DNA from: Onchocerca volvulus
Taxonomy: Eukaryota; Nematoda; Chromadorea; Rhabditida; Onchocercidae
NCBI GenBank assembly: GCA_000499405.2
Contig: HG738138.1
Location: 16,469,054 to 16,533,053 of the forward strand
DNA: 64,000 nt
Direction of reading: 5' to 3'
Shown here: positions 13,150 to 26,319 of the stretch, in pieces
Numbering within the stretch: the stretch's first letter is position 1
Layout: the number at the start of each line of letters is the position of its first letter
The notes under the pieces: generated by a model
Databases searched by the model: none
Told to the model about the DNA's origin: nothing
What the model saw: only the letters and a program-made list of their open reading frames with translations
Program-made: the position numbers and the translations under genes

Positions 13150-13432
13150 TGAAGAGAACATAATACGATGAAAAGGAGATATGGCTACGCCCAGTACCGA
13201 GAGCTGGACCATCCGACCGAACTCGTGGTTGCCCGTCCTTTGAAATAATTTTTGTGCTGAGGACCCACTTGGTGGATGGTAATGTTTTGTGTAGTTACCT
13301 ATGGACCATAATCCAGTCAAAAACAAGGAAATAATAGTTATTGCACCTAAAATTCTGTTACCTAGTACTATGGGAACAGTCGGATAAGAAGCTAAGCTGC
13401 CTACGATTCTGATACCATTTTCGGGCTACAAG
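13150..13432. other. Higher-GC island with overlapping open frames, unidentified
   Basis: This block stands out from the surrounding AT-rich DNA by its even base composition. On the minus strand a frame of about 91 codons is open from an acceptor-like CTTTCTTGTAG (end near 13426) to a TGA near 13150. It includes a hydrophobic stretch, ILGAITIISLFLTGLW, that could span a membrane. On the plus strand a short frame starts at about 13169 and encodes about 26 residues ending VVARPLK. I recognise neither product. A single exon, a gene relic, a transposon fragment or a structured RNA are all possible. Confidence 0.25.
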
Positions 13433-14470
13433 AAAGCTCTTTTGTTGCAGACAAAAAAGTGATTTCACAATTAACTGCTTCAAATACGCAATGTCAAATT
13501 TAAAACAAAGGATTCACTGGTTCTTTTTCTTTATCCTCACGATTTCAGCGACACAAATATCAACAATTATCAGAAGCCTTATTACTTTAATAAAATTATG
13601 AATTTGCATGATATTTTAATCGTTTTAGCGCTTAGTCATTTCTTCATTATCAAGCTTAAAAATTTTTTAATTTTTCATCCTTTTAACAATCCCTTAAAAT
13701 GAAAAGTTTCACAATTGAAAAATGGATAGGAATGAATGCTACAATACCATCAAATCATTTTATCATTTTCAGAAAGACAATTTTCTGACAATTTGAGCAA
13801 AAAAAAAGTGGATTGAATGGAAAAAGAAAGAAAAAAACATCCATTTTGTCAAGGAAAAATTTTTTTGAAGAAAAACAAGAAACTAAAGAAAATCATAATA
13901 CAATGAACTTTTGACTTTTCAGGAAATAATTAAATTTTAAAAATTTGAAATATGGCATCAATTTTCTTTTAATTCTTGAAAAAAGCAGTAAATAATGAAT
14001 AAAAAAATAGATAAATAATGACGCAATCTATATCATTTTATTAAACACTTTTGATACGTGTAATCAACAATGTCATCATCATATTCCATTTTAATATTGA
14101 TGATTTGTTGAATCGGATCAGCTCGCTGTTTAGATTTAAGAAAATGAAGAAAAAAATGGAAGAAAAAGAAAATTCTGCGAGAAATCGCATGGATTTATTT
14201 TTATTTATTTATTTTTTTTTTTTTTTTGAAATTAGTAAAACAAAAGCAAGATTTTAATCATAAAAAATCTGCTATTCTGAAATAATTTCAAAATTTTCGA
14301 GTTTTTAGCAAAGCATATTATTTGATCTTTTTATATTATCATTCAGTCATTTCAATACATAATTAAATTTTGGAAATAAGAGAATGAACGAATGAATTGT
14401 AATTAGTAAACGGAATTATTTTGCCAGTTAGTCAATCACTAATTAATTATAAATAAAATTTGTAGTGAAA

Positions 14471-16904
14471 TTAATCGTTTATCATTTTCCTGCTCTTCAA
14501 CTCTGCTTGGCAACCTTTTTCCAATTCCGATAATATTATAACGATCACTGTTTTATAAATTGATTGCATATTATCCGTGTAACGCTCACCCAATATTAAT
14601 TTCACCGAATACAAAAATGGTTCTTCCATAGCCTTAAAAATGATAAATAATTTCATACTTTGATAAATTGTCAATTAAAATGCGAATTTTGAATAGTTAT
14701 AAAAAAGATTGATGATTGATTGTTAATTTGAGATATATTACACCTAAATTGTCGTACAATCCCAAGCATTGCATCAAAATGTCGTATAATTCCAATTATT
14801 ATACCGAAATACAATATATGATCCAATTACTGCATCGAAATGCCGTATCGTCCCAATTATTCTACCGAAATGCTGTACAGTCCCAATTACTATGCCGAAT
14901 AATCCAAAATTTATTGATATCCAGAATATTTCCATCATTACAACTTATCATTAATCATTTATTTCATTAAAATCACATTCATTATAACTTGAAACGAAGT
15001 TGAATTTTTAGTTTTTAGCTTTGATATAATATGAATTAAATTACCCAGAACATTTCCGGCTTAAAATGTTTCTTGTGCGCGTGGGAACGACCGTTTTCAT
15101 TTATTAATTCGAAAAATTTATCACTACTTCCAATGTTACTGAAATTATCATTATTAAATAAAATAAACTGGATCGGTAATAGAATACATATTTTTGAATA
15201 GAATTTAAAATATAATTACAAAATTTTTGATCACTCTACAGATGCATCGTTAGTTGATAATATTAGATTACTAGTTGATTGGAATTATAGGTGTGGTCAT
15301 TTATCGGTTATCGCGATTTATGACTGATATTTGTTTAGAAAAAACACTATCATTAAATCTGAATGAAAAACAAAATAACTAACGAAATGGCTTGGCCAAG
15401 GAATTTCATGACAGATTCACCGTGTGCCTTTAAACAATCATCCATTCGTTTTTTCTCCTCACTTGAAGTAGCAATATTATAGAATGGAAACATTTTATAA
15501 TATTCCGGATGTGTTGAGAGCATCCTAAAATTTGCATAATATTATGAAATATTTGATGCTTTTATTACATTTAGATTCTTTTTGTAGAATCATCTCCCAT
15601 ATTCATGCCTGTAAAGTTTGCGCAAAAGATACATTTAGTATGCATTCATATATCCTCAAAAAAAAAAAAAAAAAAAGAAAAAAAAACGATTGCCGAAATG
15701 TAATGTAATTTGAATAATTTAATAATATTTTAAATAAGAAAAATAGTTGTTGGATTCAGATGCTATCAGGAAAGACTATATAACATGGATAATTTAGTAA
15801 GGTCATAGTAAAGGGTAAAATCAAAAATAATATAATATTGCTTTTAACTATAATTATAAACGTCAAAGATAATAAAATTATTTGTTTTTTTTATACATTT
15901 TCTATCATGGAAAAAAAATTTGCAGTTATAATAAATATATTAATGAAAAGAAAAAATTTGCAAGAATGGATGGAATAAATGAGATGAGAAAAAAAGCAAA
16001 AAAATGAGAAGTCACAACATAATTAGATGGATTGAAGGAATGATTTGATGATGGTTATTTCAAAATGGCTTCTTTCAAGAATGTTTAACATGATGGTTGA
16101 CAATGTTATCAGTAAATAGCTAGTGTAACCAGGTCCAGCTATTCTATATAAATTAAAAATGTAAATATTCATTTGTTCAAAATCTTAAATTCCGAAATTT
16201 CTCACCTAATGCTTTGAGATTCTGACACAACGTTTCATTTGAATACACGTACAGTTTTATATACTTTTTATATACACGCGTCGCTGTAGCTCAGTTTAGT
16301 TAAATGGAAAAAAGGAAAAGCGAAAGCGCACGTTTCTAGTGTTGGGGAAAAAATTTGATAGTTTGTAATTTGATTTGAAGTCTGAGTGAATTGGAGATTG
16401 ATTCCTTCTGTTATGATTTGACCAAATCAGCAATAAATGTGGGAAAGGTTTTCTATGTTTTGTGTAGCAGAGACAAATCCTGTTGAGAAAAGTTTTATTG
16501 ATCGATGATATTACAGATATGACAGAAAAAAAAAGTAGGTACATCTACATAGAAACACGCTTTTATTTGAATGTAACGTTTTAGTAAAATTTCAAAGCAG
16601 TCATTGAAGAACTTGAAACATTGTGTCAAAATGAACAGCGAACACTTGCATTTTCAGTCACAGAGACGAAAAAAATAAAAAAATCACTTTAAACTTACTT
16701 CAAGAACATTTCGACGCCAGCAGCACAAACTTCTCGATCAATACCTTTCCAGTTTTTTGTTAACAGATATTTTTGTTTCTGAGTTAGCGGTATTCGTGGA
16801 TCATCCTCTTTTGTTCCAGAATTCTGTGCCTTAATAATTGGTGTCATCGGGATATCACAGTTATTTACTGACGCTGATTTTGAACAAAAACAGCGGCATA
16901 GCAT
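14471..16904 (-). CDS. Globin, four exons, 200 aa
   Basis: Haem-binding globin of the nematode neuronal type. Exons on the minus strand are 16699-16904, 15384-15524, 15045-15138 and 14471-14632 (TAA); phases agree at every junction and sum to 603 bases. I chose the ATG at 16902-16904, just downstream of an acceptor-like TTATTTTCAG that could take a spliced leader. The N-terminus MLCRCFCSKS is Cys-rich and extends before the fold, as in several C. elegans globins, which may mean lipid modification or redox sensitivity. The fold begins at LTQKQKYLLTKNWKG (helix A). HPEYYKMFPFYN gives the helix-C Pro and the CD1 Phe, KAHGESVMKFLGQAI the distal His (E7), and GRSHAHKKHFKPEMFW the likely proximal His (F8). 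The last exon supplies helices G and H. Intron 3 carries a 30-bp tandem repeat. A decayed paralogue lies about 7 kb downstream on the same strand. The specific orthologue is not assigned. Confidence 0.88.
14752..14900. repeat. 30-bp tandem repeat, about five degenerate copies
   Basis: Units have the pattern CGTANAATCCCAATTATT followed by a CCGAAATG-type end, each 30 bp long. Because the period is a multiple of three, the frame stays open through the array (14716-14970 +). It lies inside intron 3 of the globin gene on the opposite strand, so the open frame is probably a by-product of the repeat and not a gene. Confidence 0.7.
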
Positions 16905-19900
16905 CACGTTGGAAAAAATTCCTGAATTTCTGAAAATAACATATCATTGCATAATTCAAGGAACTGCAAAATGTATTGCATGGAAATGACGTCATACCAA
17001 TCATTTTATGAAGTTTGTTTTCAAATTTAACTTTTATATTTTCCTATATAGATCACTTAAGCAGCAAAGCCAAATTAATGTGATTTAAAAATTTTACAGC
17101 TCAAATTTTAACATAAATTTTTTAACTACTGCTAAATTTCACATAGATACGATAAGAAAATGTAATATGCTCTTTTTAATACTTTATTTTTTTTTCAATC
17201 AATTTTTGTCAATTTTTGATTACTTAATTTATTTTTTAAGCTATTCAAACCTTATAGCAATAAATGAAGTTATCATGATTGGGTGCAATTTGATTAGTCG
17301 TATTCCTCTACTCGTTACATAATTTAAAACTTTTTTACTTGTCTATTATGACATATTGATTCATTGAGTAACTTTACTTTCGCATTTTGTTAGTGGTATA
17401 ATAATCAAATTTTTATGAAACTGAAGAAAAATCATGGGGAAGGGGAAAAAAAACAAAAATCATGCTAAACAATAGGTAAGGTCGATAAGAAATCTTGTGC
17501 AAAAACTGTGATAAATAACAAGTAAGATCGATAATCATTCTGAATTCTGATACTTCTCAAGAAAATGACTAGTTATTTTATTGGTAGCTATTGAGCGAAA
17601 TTTTTTCGAATAGTGAAAGTGGAATTCGATAGTATGCTTTGCAACGGAATTAGCAAAGCTTTAGCAGAATGTTGCAAGGAAAAAAAAAGATGATGTAAGC
17701 AGTGGTTTAAGTTATGATAAAATGATTTGCAACAATGTTTTAATGTGAATAAGACAGTCTAAAATAAGAAGTTATTTTTCTTAACAATTATGCATTAAAT
17801 TTTGCTGAATAATATTTTAATGAATGCTTGCCTTATCACTGCAAATTAAACTTAGTGAGATCATTGTTATTATTCTTCAGATGTTATCATTTATCGCTCA
17901 ACAATGTTTGTCCGTAAAAGTTTCGTTGAATCCATTATTGATAAAAATGCTTTAAAATTAAATGAAAAAAGCTTTTATATTAAAAAAGTTGGTGTTAAGA
18001 TAACTTTTTAAAAATACGTAAATAGCAAGTAGTATATGGCACCACATATCAAACACTAACATCAACAATTAAAATCTACTAAGATTTACGATAAGAAGAA
18101 GGCAAATAAACTTCCTCCATATTTCACTTTTTTGCCGCTTAATTCCAAAAAATAGCTCTTAGCCTTAAAGTCATTTTCCTAAAAAGCATTAGAATTAAAA
18201 ATAATAATTATACATCTCACTAGTTTTGTTTTTCCCTCGCTGTGATCTTTTTCAGTTTTCTGAAAATTTGATTATTGTGTTGCAGCAAAATACGAAAACT
18301 AAAATAACAGCGTAATGCATGTGTCACAACAAATAAGCAAAAATTTTAAATTATGTGATGAGTCGAAAAATACGACTAATCAAATTACACTAATCTATGA
18401 CAACTTTATTTACTATTATATGATTTGAATAGTCTGAAAAATTAAAACAAAATAACTAGTGAATAAAATTAATTTTAAAAAGCTGTTAAAAAAAGCAGAT
18501 AGCATTCTAATACCTATAATTGTAAAATTTTGCAGTAATCATCGTATTTCTAAGTATTTCTAATTATTGTATTTCATTGTATATCTGGGTGAAGCAACAA
18601 ATATGGTACTGCTCGATCAAAATTGATGCTCGATAAAAGATAAAATTCAAGAAAAATTACTTTTAAGATCACCTGCTTGGCATAAAAGTTATGAACGATA
18701 AAATTTGAAAATCAAAGAGCTCTCAAGTCCAATCATTATATTTCAATTCTAACATGGATTCATAATTTCGTATGCAACTTTCATAAATTTTCTACGAAAA
18801 TATGATATTATCATGAAAATGACTTTAATAACACGAAAAAAACTTATGCAACTCCAAATAAAATATATATATGTGAGGTTGTAATTTTGTCCAATTAACC
18901 ATAAATAAAAATAGGATTTTTATTTATTATTGTTCACCTAAAATTCGAATAAAATAAAATTGTGAAGTTCGAAAAGTAGAAAGCGAAGAATAACTGTTGT
19001 TAGATAATTCTTTTTCTCTCACAAAACAAATTTGCAAGTATCATAGTCTTGATATTATCCATGAAATGTGAGATTCAAAATAATTATTCATCTGCTGCTT
19101 GATAAGCTATTTGCAGTGAGGAAAGAAATTAAAAAAAAAAGTTGTAAAGTTTAAAATTCAGAAAAATTAAAAAGCATTTTTTCACAATATATTTGCAGAT
19201 AAAAAAAAGAGCAAAAACTGAAACGAAAAAAAAGACTGCAATTTCAAATTTCATTCTTTTTTGAAGATGTATTTGTATACAAATATAGAAAATCAATTTA
19301 AATGTCTGACTTTTCAGCGGGAAAAAGTTGTTAGTAAATGTTTGAATTGATAAATTTTGTGACAAAAATAGTTTTAACAATTTAAATGACAAAAAACCAG
19401 TTTGTTTGTCGCAAATTTAATTTATTTAAAATAATTGGAAGTATGAAAATGACTGAATCTTACAGTTTCATTTTCTGTCATAATAATCATAACTTTCTAT
19501 ATTTACAATAAGTCAGAAAAGAGAAAAAAAATGTTAGAATGAATTTCTTGATAAACTGAAACAAAAGCTTTAGTTGATAATTGATTAAAATTTAAACATT
19601 TTCCCATATTTCTTCACAATTATAAACAATATTAACGGCACATTTAACAATTTGAAGCTTTTTTTTCATTTGAAGGAAATTTAATATACAAAATGGGAGT
19701 GATGCAATAATTTCTCGTCATGAATTTGGACTTTTCACTTCTATGCGAATTCATTTATATCTTTATATTTCTTATTTTTTGAAAAAATTTTTTTTAAATC
19801 AAAAATTTGCACCAACGATTCTGTTCAATTTATATTTGCAGACTCAATCGCATTTTGCATATCAAACTTTTTTCAATGAAAAAATTACATGTCAAATTAT

Positions 19901-20762
19901 TATAAATTCATTTGCCTCTAAAATATTTGCTATGATGATTGTAATGCAAAATATAATTCAAAATTCATCATATTACATTATTTCTAACAAATGCTTGTTT
20001 AATAATAACATTATGATGCAAACATTTTCGCAAACGAGTAAAATGATTTTTTTCACCTTCTACTTTCTTTTTTTTTTCTTTTCCAAATGATATTTACGTA
20101 TTATTTAGCTAACAAGTATTCATTCACTCATTAATTTGTATGTTTCTAAAAAAAAAAAGGAAAAAGAAAGAAAAAAAATCATATAGCCATACTCAGAACA
20201 GTTTCTTCGATTGATCGAAATTTGATAACATTTTATAAAAAAGAAAAAATGCGTTGCAATTATTAAATTTATTCCTGCTGCTTTCAAATGTACTAGCAAT
20301 TGTGATTTTCTTTTTTTTTTTTCTGGTTCTTTTAAATTTCATTTTACTTCAATTTGTTATTGAAATATAAAGCAAATAGAATGTATGAAAATAATGTTAA
20401 AGATTTCATGATTGTAATAAATTTACTTTTTTGTATAAATAAAAATGCTTGAAAAATTAAAATTTGTAACTCGAAATTTTGCATATTAATGTAGTCTGCA
20501 TATTTGAAATTAATTAACAAATTGAATATTTAACAGTGAAAATTGAAGTTTGAAATGTGAAAGTTTTGAATAAATATGAAATGCATCACTGTTAAATATT
20601 TTTGGCCATTTCCATTAGTTGAAATAGCATAGCCGAGAATTGAGAACTGCTGGGAAAGTTTCAATATTTCTTCGCCTTTTCTGTTGAGGTAATTCGATTC
20701 TTCAATGCGTCATAATTTCGGAGTGAAAATAAAGTATTCAAAAAATTCCAAGGATTCTGCTT

Positions 20763-21030
20763 GATAAGTCAAGTGTAAAATGTTGGTCAAAAAAGTTTGC
20801 TAATAAATTAATGGAAATTCCGATAGGCCAAATATGAAATATCAATCGAAAATTTCGATAAGCCAAGCATAAAATGTTAATCAAAAAAGTTGCTAGTGAA
20901 TTGATCGAAAATTCTCATAGGTAAAGTACAAATTGGTAGTTAATCAGGAAGATGTGATAATAAATTGATCGAAAATTTCGAGGTCAAGTATAAAATGATT
21001 AAATCAAAATAGTTTGATCAGTTTTTTAGG
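20763..21030. repeat. Degenerate tandem repeat, unit about 60 bp
   Basis: Four to five diverged units share the order GATAAGCCAAG, TAAAATGTTAATCAAAAAAG, GCTA, AATTGATCGAAAATTTC. Spacing varies and the second unit is shortened. No coding potential was seen. Confidence 0.5.
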
Positions 21031-22871
21031 TCGAAAATTTAAATTATAAATAATTCGAATTGGTTAATTTGCTCGAAGAATTACAATTATTCCAATGATT
21101 TATTTGAAAAAATTAACTTAATAAAATAGACAAAAGGACAATTAATAATTAGGCATAAAAATTATTAACTGGAAAAAGAAATGAGAATTAAAGTAACAAA
21201 TTAACGAAAGAAATATCTTTTATTCGCTACACTAATCTAAAAATCTATGATTTGCAAATGCCAAAACTAATAGCTGTCGTTTGCGTCTCTTAAATTAACG
21301 ACGATTGACTTACGACGAAAAGAGCAGCTAAATATGAAATAAGGAAAAAGTAAGTAACACCGATAATGATAAACATCTATCCTTCCTTCCTTAGCTTAGC
21401 ATAGATTTTGTTCCCTTAGGGATTTCATTTCTTTTGTTTTTTGAATGGAAACATGTGTAATTGGTGAAGAAATAGTCACACGCAACGTATAAAACGTAAA
21501 GATTTTTATATTAAAGAAAAAAACTTAAAATTTTCAAAAAACATGAATTTATTTACCGAAAAAAAAAATTTTCAAAAAAATTTCGTTGTTTTATTTATAT
21601 ATCCAGGAATAATACTGCAATGATTCGAGGGGCAAAATTTTGGTTAAAATGTTAAGCCAAAAAAAAGTCTAATATTATTTTTAATTTATTATAATCTATC
21701 ATAAATTGGTTATGTGAGAGCGAAAATTATTGATCAAACGTAAGTTACGAAAGTTTCTGTAAATGAATTATTCCTGGTTACTCTATAGTCATTTATCGAT
21801 ATATTCAATAAGCTGTTAGCTTAAAATAAATACGATTTGACAAACTAGAAAAGAGACTAATAAAAATCGTCAAATGATGTGACATACGACAGCTAGTACA
21901 AACTATGATATATCTATGACATAATATTAATTGTGCTATAACATTAATCCATTAAATCATTCATTTATTTTCCCTCTTGTTGAAAAATAATGAAGTTTCC
22001 AGTTGATTATTGAAACAAAAAGAAAAAATAAAAAAAAGATTCAAAATTATTTCAATCAATTAAGTTGCATAATATAAACAGAAAAATTTCTTTTTTTCTT
22101 GTTTTTTAATCATTATTTCTTTCAAATTACAATGTTTCCTTACGAATTTGTAAGATTAAGTTATAAATGAAGGAAAAAAGGGAAAATATTATGATGGGAA
22201 AGTTGCACAAATTTTATCGATCTTGGACTTAATTGGATTGGTGAAAGATTTCATTTTACAGAAAAGTTGCAAGATGAAGTTTGTCATAGCACTGCAAAAG
22301 ATGTTGACACGTTGAAAATGGATCGCATTTTTCCAAAGTTTTCTTTAAAACTAGAAGGACAAGTAAATACGTGTATTAAGCTATGTATTATATTATTTTT
22401 TAATCCATCATGTTTACTCAACTTCTTTAAATAAAAATAGTTTCTATACCTAAATTTAAAAAAAAAAAAGAAAAAGAAAAAAAGCGTAAATGAGTTCAAA
22501 AAATGGATTAAAAAAATATAATATATTCACGGATGCTAAACGTACAAATAATGAATGAGAGACTTGGGATATTTGTAAAATATATGCTGCTGACATGTAA
22601 ATTTCTTTTTATATTCTGCTAAAAAGGAAAAAATATGCTTATGATATTATTCATTTTTTTTTTAGCATTTATAAAATAATGGGAAAGTTTTATAGCAAAA
22701 TGCAATTAAAATAAAATACATATTTTACGATATAATTATATTTTATTTTTATTTTAGTTTGGGACCATTAATCGAGCGATTTGATTATAAACTGGCGTAA
22801 TGTCCATAAAAAAGAAACATTTTCAGTCAAATAGAAATGGCATAAAGAAGAAACATTTTAGTTTATAAAAT

Positions 22872-22905
22872 TTATATATATATATATATATATAGATATA
22901 TATAC
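22872..22905. repeat. (TA)n microsatellite
   Basis: Near-perfect TA dinucleotide run with one interruption (TAGA). Confidence 0.85.
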
Positions 22906-23992
22906 TAATTGGCTAAAAGGCAATATTGAAGTTATAAAAATCTTAATTTTTCATTTTAGTGCAATAGCGATGACATTATGATATAAAATACATATTTTAG
23001 CTAAAAGCAGTATTGAAATCATAAAAATCTTAGTTTAAAACATTGCTTACCAATTAAATATAATACTTAATAAATATTTATTATGAGTTTTAATTACTGG
23101 TGGATACGAGTTCTTATCGTATAACAAGAATGGCATAAAATAATGATTAATCTCATAAATATTTATGGAGGAAACTTTGTAAAACATAAATTTTGCAAAA
23201 TTCGATAAAACTAACAAGATTAGCAAGGATGAAAGGATGAAAAGAAAAAGCATTGCATGCATTTTATTTAGCGAAAATGCATGAAAAAGTTTACGGATGC
23301 GTTGGATGTTAGCGAGTTGATTGCTCCGAAGGGAGATTATTTTCTTCCTTGAAGATATTCATATCTCTTCCCGACAGTTTCCCAATTTTGTCATACTCAT
23401 TTGCTTCTAATTGTCTTTTTTCCAAGTATGCAAATGACTACCAGAAATTTGAACAATGGAACCAATTTATTTTTCGATTTTGACAATGAAACCGTATTCT
23501 TGAAAATCGCTATCACTTGGACTGATTCATGTCATTATAAAATTTACTTATAATTCTTAACTTTAGATAACTGAAGCTAAATGAATATATATATAGATGA
23601 TTGGATTATTCAAAATCATAAGAACATTTCATATATTTAGAAAATTTTGAAATATTCGTCGTAGAAATATGCAGATTGAACCAAAAAAGTCAAAGTTCAT
23701 TCTTGGCTAAAAAAAAATCATTGGAAAAAAAACTTGATCGTATCAGTATTTGATTAATTATTATTCGAAAAATTTTTTACAAAATAAATATATGTCCTTT
23801 TAGATCTTAATTTTAATATTTATTTCTACAGTGAAAGAAAATATATAGAATTTAGTTGTAGAAGGCTGAATAAACAAATTGAACGGGATTTTCTGAAACA
23901 GTCTCTTTTATCAGATATTTAAGTAATGATGTACATTTTTTCAACAATTTAATATTTTTTCCTGAAACATGTTTCTATGGGATTTTTATCAT

Positions 23993-24025
23993 ATTATATA
24001 TATATATATATATATATATACATAC

Positions 24026-24075
<50 letters not shown>

Positions 24076-24080
24076 ATATA
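23993..24080. repeat. (TA)n microsatellite, about 88 bp
   Basis: Long TA run with a few CA and GT interruptions; the longest dinucleotide array in the window. A likely site of length polymorphism and of assembly error. Confidence 0.9.
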
Positions 24081-26319
24081 ATGTTTGCAAATATTTATAA
24101 ATCTAAGTTCAACGTAGTAATCACTAATTAATAAATAATAATTTTTTGACTTAAATAAGGAATTAAGACTTATTAAAGCAGCTGAAATGCTTCATCACAT
24201 TATCTCTGGAAATCCTGTGCTCTTAAAATCTTAATATGAGTAAAAAAATCTGAATATGAATCTCATGAAACATCAAAGATCAATCTTAACATACTGGAAA
24301 TATTAAACGGAACAGTCTAATATCCAACTCGATAATTAGCAATTACTAATTTGTATTACAAGAATCGAAATAAATGTCATAGTCTTCTACTACATTTCGT
24401 GTCATAAATATCTAGAGTACAGATTATATATTTTATCATTATCATTAGCTTAAATTCATTAAAACAAGGTGAAATTCATTTTCGTTGTAAAATTTCATTG
24501 TTAAGGAACTATATAAAAATACAATATTAGCAGATTATTATCACCAATTTAATGCAAAGTTTTTTTTTTTTTAAGTTTTAAGCTTCTTTCTCATCTTTAA
24601 CTTGCATAAATATTGTATTTGGCCCAATTTTTGCATTTGGACATTTCGATCGAAACAATGAAATTTCATGGCAAAAATATTACTGAATTGCTAATGATAT
24701 TGTAAGTTCTATTTGATTACAAAAATAAAATAAACCTATTGATATTTTTGTTAACTAATATTTAAAAATCTGTCATCTAATTTCACCTTAATTTGGTTTT
24801 TATTAATGCTGAGAAACCAATCTTCCAGCAATTTTTGGTGATTTGATATCGTTAATATGCTCGGCAAAGTTAATTGTCAAACCATAAAAGATTTCAGTTT
24901 TATTTGAAACATATGGAATATCTTATTGGCTAATTCAATAAATATTATGCATAAATCGAAGTGTAACATTAATCGGATCATAAAATTTAGTATGATAAAT
25001 GATTTCATCCAAAAAATCATTAAATTATCACAGGTAAAAAAGAAGGCTTTTATTTCTTAATAAATATTTTTAATATACACATTTTCGTCAAAATTACGTC
25101 CAATAAAAATCCTACTTAACTGATGAGATTTAATTAACGTTAAGCTGCAAATACCATTGCGATATTTATAGCTCAATGTTAATTAAATCTCAATGATCAA
25201 AGATGAAAAAATAGTATGGCCAAATATTTCTACCTTCATTTTGTCCCTTTTCTTTCTTTTTTTGTTTTTAGTAAAAGAAATGAAAACATAATCATTAAAC
25301 AAAAAAAAAAATCATTCACATTAAGTACTTTTAAAGTTTCATTCATTTCTTTTCTCCTTTTTTTTTCTTCTTTTTTTGGATAATTAATTGTGTTACATTA
25401 GCTGAATTCTATTTTTAGCAAAACTAAACAATCAAATATAATCCTTCAATGTTTATAGTTCTGTTCACTCAACTAGAACGATATTTACGTTTTCTTCTTT
25501 TTACTAAATACATATTCTTTTTTTATTAATTGAAAATTTAGATTTATTGATCACAAATTGTAACTTTGAAAAAAAAATTACTAGTTATAATTTTATTGAG
25601 AATAAAAAGAAAATGATGGAAATAAAACAACAATTGAATTCACCGGTGTTAAAAATAGCTTAAACTTGAACTAAATACAATTCATTTAAATAACAAAAAG
25701 GAACAGTAGTTGCCTAATTTTAAGCCATAAATAAAGTAATTACTATGCATTTCAAAAGTTTCGCAAGCATAACTAAAAAAGTATTTGTTTTTCAAGGTTA
25801 AATCTATCAATAGTTTGTTAAGAATAAATTCCGAAATGTGAAGTAAGAATCGACGCTTCTCGGCTGCTTAAATTTGACAAGTGACGCACTTTAACCGATA
25901 AAAGTAGTAAGAGCGAAATGCAAAATTTATTTGAAAAATATCGGAAACGAAGACAAACTTGAAAATCATTTTCTTCAGATAAACAGACTTAAAAATTAGT
26001 ACTTTTTTCTCCAATTTTTCGTCTGAGATTTCGTGTTTCATAAGCCTATCTAGGACTAAAAATGCGACCGTGTTTTTGGTTTCATCTTGCTCAAATCTTT
26101 TTTTATTTGTTTAGAGTGTTTTGATGTTGGATTTTTTCGCAAAGTTTACATTTCTTATGGCTAGAGCTTCTTACGTGAATATCATTTACATTTTTTTGTG
26201 TGTTTTTTTAGTAATTGCACATTTTTACATGCTTCTTTTTACACTAATTTCTTCCAAGACATTTTAATTAATATTTTAGGAAATGTTTAGGAAGTACTGA
26301 TTAATTTGCTTTTGACAAG

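Larger units (their letters stand above)
16905..26319. other. Long AT-rich intergenic spacer
   Basis: Nothing gene-like was recognised over 9.4 kb between the globin start and ZPR1. Open frames such as 19743-20090, 22284-22499 and 23047-23262 encode Phe/Ile/Asn/Lys-rich peptides without domains. Two stretches look slightly more complex than background, 23270-23520 and 25840-25940, the latter perhaps part of the ZPR1 promoter. Simple repeats in this span are listed separately. Confidence 0.6.

Noticed and set aside
19743..20090. Open frame of 115 codons (+)
   Set aside because: Phe/Ile/Asn-rich low-complexity translation typical of AT-rich noncoding DNA; no domain, no splice partners.
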